DNA of 5,497 nt, taken from an uncultured Ruminococcus sp. Its GTDB lineage: Bacteria; Bacillota; Clostridia; Oscillospirales; Ruminococcaceae. The position numbers and the translations under genes were made by a program. Shown here piece after piece: positions 1 to 5,017 of this stretch. Every line of letters begins with the position of its first letter. Position 1 is the first letter of the stretch. The notes under the pieces were generated by a model, which was not told where the DNA came from, did no database searches, and worked only from the letters and a program-made list of their open reading frames with translations. The DNA lies in assembly GCA_946188175.1 (NCBI GenBank), contig CAMHUJ010000143.1, forward strand, positions 1 to 5,497. Direction: 5' to 3'.

Positions 1-1
1 T

Positions 2-1384
2 GAGCGCTTCATCGACGAGGACCTGAACCGGTATTCCAATCTGACCTCCGGCAAGGTCTATGCCAATGTGCTGCAAAAGGAGCGCCGCGGAGAATATCTC
101 GGACGCACGGTTCAGATCATCCCGCATATCACCGATGAGATCAAGCATTTCATTTACAGCGTCGGCGAAAAGGGCAATGCGGATGTCGTCATTACGGAGA
201 TCGGCGGCACGACCGGCGACATCGAAAGCCAGCCGTTCCTCGAAGCGATCCGTCAGTTAGGTCACGAGGTCGGACGCGAAAATACGCTCTATATCCATGT
301 CACGCTCGTGCCGTATCTCAAGGCATCGGGCGAGCATAAATCCAAGCCCACCCAGCATTCCGTCAAGGAATTGCAGGGCTTCGGCATCTCGCCGGATATC
401 ATCGTTCTGCGCTCCGATGAGCCGATCACCGACAACAGTATTTTCACGAAGATTGCCGGATTCTGCAATGTCAAGCCGGACTGCGTGATCGAGAATCTGA
501 CGCTGCCGAATCTCTATGAAGCGCCGCTGATGCTCGAGAAAGCGCATCTTTCGGAGATCGTCTGCCGCGAGCTCAATTTGCAGACAGCACCGCCTGATCT
601 CAGCGAATGGGAGGCACTCTGTCAACGCATCCGTTCGCCGCGCAGAAAGGTCACGATCGGGCTGGTCGGCAAATATGTCCAGCTTCACGATGCATATTTA
701 TCGGTCGCGGAGGCGCTGCATCACGCAGGCTATCAGCTCGGCGCGGATGTGCAGATTAACTGGATCGACTCCGAGCAGATCACCGGTGACAATGCAGATG
801 AAATGCTCGGTCACTGCGACGGCATCCTGATTCCGGGCGGCTTCGGACAGCGCGGCATCGAGGGCATGATCGAGGCGGCAAAATATGCGCGCGTGAACAA
901 AAAGCCGTATCTGGGCATCTGTCTCGGCATGCAGATCGCGGTGATCGAATATGCGCGGAATGCAGCCGGTCTGGGCGATGCGCATTCGGGTGAATTTGCG
1001 CCGGAATGTCCGCACAAGGTCATTGATTTCATGGACGGGCAGTCGGACAGCATCGACAAGGGCGGTACGCTCCGGCTCGGCAGCTATCCCTGTGTCATTG
1101 CGGAAAATACAACGATGATGCGCTGCTATCATCAGCCGCATATCGCCGAACGGCACCGTCACCGCTATGAATTCAACAACGCATTCCGCGATGTGCTGAC
1201 GGAATCCGGACTCTGCATCAGCGGCACCTCGCCGGACGGCAATCTCGTCGAAACGGTCGAGCTGACAGAGCTGCCGTTCTATGTCGGCGTGCAGTATCAC
1301 CCCGAATTCAAGAGCCGTCCGAACAAGCCGCATCCGCTGTTTGTCGGTCTGGTCGCGGCATCCATGGGTGAATCATATGAATAA
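2..1384 (+). CDS. pyrG: CTP synthase, 5'-truncated by window edge
   Basis: Cytosolic enzyme that makes CTP from UTP, ATP and glutamine, the last step of de novo pyrimidine nucleotide synthesis. 460 codons are present and open from base 2; compared with the roughly 545-residue E. coli enzyme, about the first 80 residues (P-loop part of the synthase domain) lie outside the window. The synthase domain shows LQKERRGEYLG, IPHITDEIK, GGTTGDIESQPFLEAIRQ and KPTQHSVKEL. The class I glutamine amidotransferase domain follows from about window residue 218 (VTIGLVGKY), with oxyanion-loop PGGFGQRG, nucleophile Cys307 in GICLGMQ, ERHRHRYEFNN, and His433/Glu435 of the triad in QYHPEF. The C-terminus is intact, ending in TAA. 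The stop region overlaps the purF start by 8 bp, so the two are probably co-transcribed and translationally coupled. Any pyrG promoter or attenuator is upstream of the window. Identification is near certain. Confidence 0.98.
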   Translation, partial: ERFIDEDLNRYSNLTSGKVYANVLQKERRGEYLGRTVQIIPHITDEIKHFIYSVGEKGNADVVITEIGGTTGDIESQPFLEAIRQLGHEVGRENTLYIHVTLVPYLKASGEHKSKPTQHSVKELQGFGISPDIIVLRSDEPITDNSIFTKIAGFCNVKPDCVIENLTLPNLYEAPLMLEKAHLSEIVCRELNLQTAPPDLSEWEALCQRIRSPRRKVTIGLVGKYVQLHDAYLSVAEALHHAGYQLGADVQINWIDSEQITGDNADEMLGHCDGILIPGGFGQRGIEGMIEAAKYARVNKKPYLGICLGMQIAVIEYARNAAGLGDAHSGEFAPECPHKVIDFMDGQSDSIDKGGTLRLGSYPCVIAENTTMMRCYHQPHIAERHRHRYEFNNAFRDVLTESGLCISGTSPDGNLVETVELTELPFYVGVQYHPEFKSRPNKPHPLFVGLVAASMGESYE

Positions 1385-2882
1385 TATGCACAAAGAAAGC
1401 GGGCGGATATCCGCTTCCGGTTTATACTCCGGCAGGCAGCCGTTGAGACAGGGCGGATTGTTCTCTGACAAGCAGCATGAAGAATGCGGTGTGTTCGGCA
1501 TCATGACGCCGCAGCCGGAGGACCTTGCACATCTTACCTACTGCGGTTTATTCGCCTTGCAGCACCGAGGTCAGGAGGGCGCAGGCATCACGGTCAATGA
1601 CGACGGCGTGTTCACGACGCACAAGGATCTGGGACTTGTCGATCATGTGTTCACGCCGCAGATTCTGTCCGGCTTTCCGCGCGGCACCATGGCGGTCGGA
1701 CATACGCGCTACGGTACGACCGGCGGCAATCAGCGGCGCAACTGTCAGCCGATGGAGGTCAATCATCAGAAAGGCAAAATGGCGCTTGTCCATAACGGCA
1801 ATCTCAGCAATGCCGGACGTCTGCGCAGCGTGTTAGAGCAGCGCGGTGCGATTTTTCATACGACCAGCGATACGGAGATCATTGCCTATCTGATCACGCA
1901 GGCGCGGCTGCAAACCGATTCGATTGAGGATGCCGTGCGCCTTGCGGTGCCGCAGCTTGAGGGCGCATTTTCGCTGATTGTCATGTCCGCACAGAAGCTG
2001 ATCGCAGTGCGTGATCCGTACGGATTCCGTCCGCTCTGCATCGGCAGACGCGCCGACGGCGGCTGTGTGATCGCATCGGAAAGCTGTGCGCTGCATGCCG
2101 TCGGTGCGAAGTTTGTGCGCGATGTTGAAGCGGGTGAGATGATCGTGCTGACGCCGGACGGGCAGATGCAGTCCGACCGCAGATTTACCGGTACGGAGCC
2201 GAAGCGCACCTGTATTTTTGAGTATATTTATTTTGCCCGCCCTGATTCGGTTCTGGACGGTGTTTCCGTTCATGCAGCACGCAAAAAGGCGGGCGCATTG
2301 CTTGCCCAAGCCCATCCGGCGGATGCGGATGTCGTGATCGGCGTGCCGGATTCGGGACTCGATGCCGCGCTCGGCTTTGCAGAAGCATCCGGTATCCCGT
2401 ACGGCATCGGTCTGATCAAAAACAAATACATCGGACGGACATTTATTGCACCGTCGCAGTCCCTGCGCGACAGCGGCGTACAGCTCAAACTGAGCCCGAT
2501 CTGTGAGACCGTCGCAGGCAAGCGCATCGTCCTGATTGACGATTCGATTGTCCGCGGCACAACCAGCCGCCGCATTGTCACGCTGCTGAGAAAAGCCGGT
2601 GCGAAAGAGATTCATTTCCGTGTTTCTGCGCCGCCGTTTCTGCATCCGTGCTATTACGGAACAGACATTGATTCCGAGGAGAATCTGATTGCAAATCATC
2701 ATACGACGGAGGAAATTGCGCAGATGATCGGCGCGGATTCGCTCGGATTTCTGCCGCTGGAAGCGCTGCCGCAGCTTGCGGAATCCGACGGCATCTGCAC
2801 GGCATGCTTTACCGGCGACTATCCGACCGCCGTGGAGGATGATGAAGCGAAGGACCGCTTTGAACGAAAAATTCACGGTTGA
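1377..2882 (+). CDS. purF: Amidophosphoribosyltransferase (glutamine PRPP amidotransferase)
   Basis: Catalyses the first committed step of purine synthesis: PRPP plus glutamine gives phosphoribosylamine. The 501-residue protein begins with a propeptide-like 36-residue segment, then a class II (Ntn) glutaminase domain with nucleophile Cys37 in EECGVFG, LQHRGQEGAGI, GHTRYGTTGG and HNGNLSNA. The phosphoribosyltransferase domain carries PDSGLDAALGFAEASGIPYG, KNKYIGRTFI and the PRPP loop VLIDDSIVRGTTS (Asp388/Asp389). Cys279 (KRTC), Cys425 (HPCYYG), Cys474 and Cys477 (CTAC) match the four ligands of the Bacillus subtilis-type 4Fe-4S cluster, so an oxygen-sensitive iron-sulfur form is expected. Start chosen at ATG 1377 (overlap ATGAATAA with the pyrG stop; weak Shine-Dalgarno gggtga at 1366-1371); ATG 1386 or GTG 1368 are possible. 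Upstream in-frame codons back to 1281 are inside pyrG and look like a shadow. Placement beside pyrG rather than in a pur cluster is notable. No terminator follows. Confidence 0.97.
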   Translation: MNNMHKESGRISASGLYSGRQPLRQGGLFSDKQHEECGVFGIMTPQPEDLAHLTYCGLFALQHRGQEGAGITVNDDGVFTTHKDLGLVDHVFTPQILSGFPRGTMAVGHTRYGTTGGNQRRNCQPMEVNHQKGKMALVHNGNLSNAGRLRSVLEQRGAIFHTTSDTEIIAYLITQARLQTDSIEDAVRLAVPQLEGAFSLIVMSAQKLIAVRDPYGFRPLCIGRRADGGCVIASESCALHAVGAKFVRDVEAGEMIVLTPDGQMQSDRRFTGTEPKRTCIFEYIYFARPDSVLDGVSVHAARKKAGALLAQAHPADADVVIGVPDSGLDAALGFAEASGIPYGIGLIKNKYIGRTFIAPSQSLRDSGVQLKLSPICETVAGKRIVLIDDSIVRGTTSRRIVTLLRKAGAKEIHFRVSAPPFLHPCYYGTDIDSEENLIANHHTTEEIAQMIGADSLGFLPLEALPQLAESDGICTACFTGDYPTAVEDDEAKDRFERKIHG

Positions 2883-2908
2883 CAAAAATAGTCCGGATAT
2901 GTTATGAT
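2879..2908 (+). promoter_or_regulatory. Sigma-A promoter for the GSI-ANTAR operon
   Basis: A perfect -35 TTGACA (2879-2884) is separated by 18 bp from -10 TATGAT (2903-2908), which is preceded by an extended -10 TG (2900-2901). The -35 box contains the purF TGA stop codon (2880-2882), so promoter and coding sequence are interlocked. Transcription would start near 2915, leaving only about 15 nt before the ATG at 2931. No room remains for a riboswitch or attenuator, unlike the second synthetase gene. Read-through from purF is also possible because no terminator separates them. Confidence 0.85.
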
Positions 2909-2913
2909 ACTGG

Positions 2914-2924
2914 AGAAAGGATGT
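2914..2924 (+). promoter_or_regulatory. Ribosome binding site of the type I glutamine synthetase
   Basis: AGAAAGGATGT lies 6 nt before ATG 2931. It decides the start: the further upstream in-frame ATG at 2904 falls within the -10 box and would not be transcribed. The identical 11-base element at the identical distance precedes the type III synthetase at 5018. ATG 2934 immediately follows and is a second possible initiator. Confidence 0.8.
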
Positions 2925-2930
2925 GGTTCT

Positions 2931-4157
2931 ATGATGAATGTTTCGCAGCGTGAAGCCGCGGAGCTGATTGAAAGCAGTGATATCAAATTCGTGCGTCTTG
3001 CATTTTGCGATGTGTTCGGCGTGCAGAAAAATATCTCCGTGCAGGCATCGGAGCTTGCGCGTGCCTTTGAACAGGGTATCGCATTTGATGCGTCTTCGAT
3101 TGCAGGATTCCGCGATCCGTCACATTCCGATCTGTTTCTGTTTCCGGATGCGGCAACGATGACGCTGCTGCCCTGGAGACCGTCCAGAGGCGGCGTTGCA
3201 CGCTTATTCTGTGAGATCCGGAATCCGGACGGCACACCGTTTTCTGCGGATTGCCGCAGATTTCTTGCCGATACAGAGCAGCTTCTGGCGGAGCATGATC
3301 TGCGCTGTGATATCGGCGCGGAATGCGAATTCTATCTCTTTAAGCTCGATGAAAACGGCAATCCGACCGACACGCCCCTTGACCGTGCCGGATATTTTGA
3401 TATTGCACCGGCAGACGGCGGCGAGAATGTCCGCAGAGAGATCTGCCAGACGCTCGAAACAATGGGCATCCAGCCGGAGCGCTCGCATCACGAGCAGGGT
3501 CCGGGACAGAATGAGATCGACTTCCGCTACAGTAATGCGCTGAGTGCCGCGGACAATGTCGTGACGTTCAAGCAGGTCGTCAGCACGGTCGCTGCGCGGA
3601 ACGGGCTCTGGGCATCGTTCTCGCCGAAGCCGATCACGGGTGAAGCCGGAAACGGATTTCATATCAATATTTCCCTCGCACGCATTTCAGACGGCACGAT
3701 TCCGGATGAATCCGTGCTCTGTTCGTTTATGGCGGGTCTCCTCGCGCATGCGCCGGAGATGACTGCCGTGCTCAATCCGCTTGCGGAATCCTATGCGCGG
3801 CTCGGCAAAGACAAAGCGCCGAACCGTGTTTCATGGTCGCCGAATAACCGCTCGCAGCTGATCCGTATTCCTGCGGCAGATGCGACGCATCAGCGCATGG
3901 AGCTGCGCTCGCCGGATGCATCCGCAAATCCGTATCTTGCGTTTGCGCTTGTGATCCGTGCCGGTCTTGACGGTATTCTGCGCGGTCTGAAATCGCCGCC
4001 GCCCTGTAATGACAATCTGCTGGATTTGCCGGCGGATGCTGTAAATCAATATCCCGCACTGCCTGCCGATCTGCGCGCTGCACGGAAGCTGGCGGCAGAA
4101 AGCGCATTTATGAAGGCGTCGCTGCCTGCGCATCTTTTTGACGCCTATACGGAGTGA
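2931..4157 (+). CDS. glnA: Type I glutamine synthetase, short divergent form
   Basis: Type I glutamine synthetase family (glutamate + ammonia + ATP to glutamine), 408 residues against about 444 in B. subtilis. N-terminal beta-grasp: VRLAFCDVFGVQKNI and FDASSIAGF (residues 52-60). Metal and substrate residues are present: Glu131/Glu133 (GAECEF), Glu188 (SHHEQGPGQ), Glu195 (GQNEIDF), His244 (GNGFHINIS), Arg307 and Arg312 (NRSQLIRIP), Glu324 and Arg326 (MELRSPD), then ANPYLAFAL. Oddities: the Glu-flap motif, normally (G)YEAP or (K)FEAP, reads GKDKAP, so the flap glutamate is Lys295; the position matching the B. subtilis feedback residue Arg62 reads Asp62, with Arg at 61; and the protein stops after HLFDAYTE, lacking the ~25-residue tail (EWDxFRxxVxxWE type) that helps join hexamers. 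No frame shows a remnant of that tail. It has its own promoter and strong RBS and lies 6 bp from the ANTAR gene. Family is certain; full synthetase activity is not. It could be an active variant or a mainly regulatory paralogue. Confidence 0.93.
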   Translation: MMNVSQREAAELIESSDIKFVRLAFCDVFGVQKNISVQASELARAFEQGIAFDASSIAGFRDPSHSDLFLFPDAATMTLLPWRPSRGGVARLFCEIRNPDGTPFSADCRRFLADTEQLLAEHDLRCDIGAECEFYLFKLDENGNPTDTPLDRAGYFDIAPADGGENVRREICQTLETMGIQPERSHHEQGPGQNEIDFRYSNALSAADNVVTFKQVVSTVAARNGLWASFSPKPITGEAGNGFHINISLARISDGTIPDESVLCSFMAGLLAHAPEMTAVLNPLAESYARLGKDKAPNRVSWSPNNRSQLIRIPAADATHQRMELRSPDASANPYLAFALVIRAGLDGILRGLKSPPPCNDNLLDLPADAVNQYPALPADLRAARKLAAESAFMKASLPAHLFDAYTE

Positions 4158-4163
4158 CGTTAC

Positions 4164-4754
4164 ATGCTGACACGCTTTGCGCAGAAAGAGGTTTTCGTCA
4201 TTTCCTCGAACGAGAATTTTCATCGCTATGTGCGGGAGAATCTGCCTGACGGTGATTTCACCGTTTCCGGCGGTGCGGAATCCTGTACGGAAGCGCGTCA
4301 AAAAATGATGAGCAGCCGGTATGCCGTGGTACTGATCAATATTCCGCTGTCAGATGAATGCGGCACGGAGCTTGCAAGCGATCTGGCGGAGAATACGCCC
4401 TCGTCGGTGATCGCCGTCGTGAAAAACGAGCAGGAGACCGAATTCCGGCAGTCGTTGGAACCGGCAGGCATCTTTGTCCTCGGCAGACCGTTTCCGCATA
4501 CCTCGTTTCATCAGGCGCTCTATGATGCTGCGTCTGCCTATGCGCGAACGCAAATCATGTCGCAGGAAAATCAGCGTCTGCAAATCAAGCTGATCGACCT
4601 GCGCATCGTCAACCGTGCGAAATATGCACTGATCCAGTATCTCGGCATGACCGAGGAGCAGGCGCATAAGTATATCGAGCAGCAGGCAATGAATCAGCGT
4701 ATCTCAAAGCGAAGTGCTGCGGAAAATATCCTAAAAACCTATGAGAATCATTAG
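4164..4754 (+). CDS. ANTAR-domain antiterminator with degenerate receiver domain
   Basis: A 196-residue predicted RNA-binding antitermination regulator (AmiR/NasR/EutV type). Residues ~9-122 form a receiver-like domain (VFVISSNENF, YAVVLINIPLSDECGTEL, GIFVLGRPF). Its phosphorylation site is lost: the acceptor Asp is Asn59, the acidic pair after strand 1 is Ser14/Ser15, and the conserved Lys before Pro-Phe is Arg108. Residues ~128-148 look like a coiled-coil linker, followed by an ANTAR domain (~143-193) with the signature NRAKYAL, TEEQAH, QQAMNQR and a final helix AAENIL. ANTAR domains bind paired hexaloop hairpins in nascent RNA and block terminator formation. The start ATG 4164 is 6 bp after the GSI stop; its Shine-Dalgarno GGAG (4151-4154) lies in the last GSI codons, implying translational coupling. 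The likely target is the leader at 4841-4895 just downstream. The signal is unlikely to be phosphorylation; binding to GSI or another nitrogen protein is inferred only. Confidence 0.93.
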   Translation: MLTRFAQKEVFVISSNENFHRYVRENLPDGDFTVSGGAESCTEARQKMMSSRYAVVLINIPLSDECGTELASDLAENTPSSVIAVVKNEQETEFRQSLEPAGIFVLGRPFPHTSFHQALYDAASAYARTQIMSQENQRLQIKLIDLRIVNRAKYALIQYLGMTEEQAHKYIEQQAMNQRISKRSAAENILKTYENH

Positions 4755-4801
4755 AATTTCATGGGCAATCCGTCAAACCTTGTGAAATTTCTGTCAGACT
4801 C

Positions 4802-4830
4802 TTGACATTCACAGAAAAATGTGTTATCAT
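4802..4830 (+). promoter_or_regulatory. Sigma-A promoter for the type III glutamine synthetase
   Basis: TTGACA (4802-4807), a 17-bp spacer and TATCAT (4825-4830), with an extended -10 TG at 4822-4823. Predicted transcription start is near 4836-4838, immediately before the attenuator, giving a leader of about 180 nt. The element closely mirrors the promoter at 2879-2908, so both synthetase genes seem to have strong constitutive-type promoters, with glnN controlled after initiation. Confidence 0.87.
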
Positions 4831-4837
4831 GTAACAC
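4821..4837. promoter_or_regulatory. Perfect dyad over the -10 box, possible operator
   Basis: GTGTTATCATGTAACAC is an inverted repeat with perfect 6-bp arms and a 5-bp centre, covering the -10 hexamer and the presumed start site. The half sites resemble TGTNA/TNACA of the GlnR/TnrA family, but the spacing is 5 rather than 7, so it is not a match to that consensus. A second, weaker dyad TGTCA-N6-TGACA (4792-4807) covers the -35. Because transcription begins at or after its right arm, it would act as DNA rather than RNA. Repressor binding is a guess. Confidence 0.35.
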
Positions 4838-4839
4838 AG

Positions 4840-4895
4840 AAAACAGCAACGGTGCTGTTTCGGGATGATTCCCGAAATGCCGTTGCTGTTTTTTT
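4840..4895 (+). terminator. glnN: Intrinsic terminator (attenuator) in the glnN leader
   Basis: AAAACAGCAACGG (4840-4852) pairs perfectly over 13 bp with CCGTTGCTGTTTT (4880-4892), directly followed by a T-rich tract (TTTTTTT at 4889-4895, then G and TTTT). Hairpin 2 (4858-4877) can remain folded at the top, separated by an asymmetric internal loop (5 nt/2 nt). It lies 123 bp before the glnN start and downstream of its promoter, so it is an attenuator rather than the end of the preceding gene. GCTGTTT occurs twice (4854-4860 and 4885-4891), giving the 5' arm two rival partners. Confidence 0.88.
4841..4877 (+). promoter_or_regulatory. ANTAR-target dual-hairpin antiterminator RNA
   Basis: Two adjacent hairpins with six-base loops. 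Hairpin 1: AAACAGC (4841-4847), loop AACGGT (4848-4853), GCTGTTT (4854-4860), a perfect 7-bp stem; the loop has A at position 1 and G at position 4, the hallmark of ANTAR-bound loops. Hairpin 2: TTTCGGG (4858-4864), loop ATGATT (4865-4870), CCCGAAA (4871-4877), also a perfect 7-bp stem; its loop keeps A1 but not G4. The hairpins compete for the TTT at 4858-4860. Hairpin 1 uses the same 5' arm as the terminator, so the two folds exclude each other. Binding by the ANTAR protein encoded just upstream should stabilise this fold and permit read-through into glnN. The structure is read directly; protein binding is inferred from family knowledge. Confidence 0.8.
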
Positions 4896-5002
4896 GTTTT
4901 CCGGAATCCCGTTTTCGCGCGGAAACGGCGATGCAGGAACAATATGAGTTTTCCCTCCCTGCCGGAGACCTTCAGATCAATGTAAACGGGCAGCGCCCGT
5001 AG
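4865..5002 (+). CDS. Possible small leader ORF (45 codons; 23 from the inner ATG)
   Basis: An open frame runs from ATG 4865, through ATG 4877 and ATG 4931, to TAG 5000-5002, where the stop overlaps the AGAAAGGA ribosome site of glnN. The 23-residue version from 4931 has four glutamines (Q2, Q4, Q15, Q21) and a weak GGAAA 5 nt upstream (4921-4925). The longer versions start in the attenuator hairpin and lack a clear Shine-Dalgarno sequence. Frames of this length occur by chance in such DNA. I list it only because of the glutamine content and the stop/RBS overlap, which would suit a leader peptide coupled to glnN translation. Confidence 0.15.
   Translation: MIPEMPLLFFCFPESRFRAETAMQEQYEFSLPAGDLQINVNGQRP
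4909..4928 (+). other. Leader hairpin with GCGC loop
   Basis: CCGTTTTC (4909-4916) and GGAAACGG (4921-4928) form an 8-bp stem (one G-T pair) around loop GCGC. It follows the attenuator and has no T-tract, so it is not a terminator. It would hide the weak GGAAA before the small ORF at 4931. A role in RNA stability or folding is possible; none is demonstrated. Confidence 0.4.
4986..5000 (+). other. Hairpin abutting the glnN ribosome binding site
   Basis: ACGGGC (4986-4991), loop AGC, GCCCGT (4995-5000): a perfect 6-bp, GC-rich stem ending one base before the AGAAAGGA at 5001. In this position it could keep the site exposed, protect the processed 5' end, or stall scanning RNA polymerase or ribosomes. 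There is no T-tract, so termination is unlikely. Confidence 0.4.
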
Positions 5003-5011
5003 AAAGGATGT
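5001..5011 (+). promoter_or_regulatory. glnN: Ribosome binding site of the type III glutamine synthetase
   Basis: AGAAAGGATGT ends 6 nt before ATG 5018 and is identical in sequence and spacing to the element before the type I synthetase (2914-2924). It fixes the start at 5018. Confidence 0.85.
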
Positions 5012-5017
5012 ATTATT

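Noticed and set aside
257..688. Long open frames on the minus strand across pyrG, purF, glnA and the ANTAR gene
   Set aside because: They are antisense shadows of well-identified genes with G/C-rich third positions; they have no family-like motifs and no ribosome sites.
1281..1376. In-frame upstream extension of purF from ATG 1281
   Set aside because: It lies wholly inside the conserved C-terminal pyrG coding sequence, has no PurF-like residues, and ATG 1377 at the gene junction is a better start.
2904..2930. In-frame upstream start of the type I synthetase at ATG 2904
   Set aside because: This ATG is within the -10 box, so it would not be on the transcript from this promoter, and the RBS fits ATG 2931.
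4141..4200. Frameshift as the cause of the short synthetase C-terminus
   Set aside because: No reading frame after the stop encodes the usual tail, and the ANTAR gene with its Shine-Dalgarno sequence begins immediately, so the short end looks native.
4755..4789. Inverted repeat AATTTCA/TGAAATT after the ANTAR gene as a terminator
   Set aside because: The stem is 7 bp and AT-rich with a 21-nt loop and no T-tract, so I see no convincing terminator for the ANTAR gene.
4821..4837. Classic GlnR/TnrA box (TGTNA-N7-TNACA)
   Set aside because: The half sites are similar but the spacer is 5 bp, not 7; calling it a GlnR site would overstate the evidence.
4861..4911. Alternative pairing CGGGAT (4861-4866) with ATCCCG (4906-4911) as a third leader state
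   Set aside because: Only 6 bp and it competes with the perfect 7-bp hairpin 2; no support beyond complementarity.
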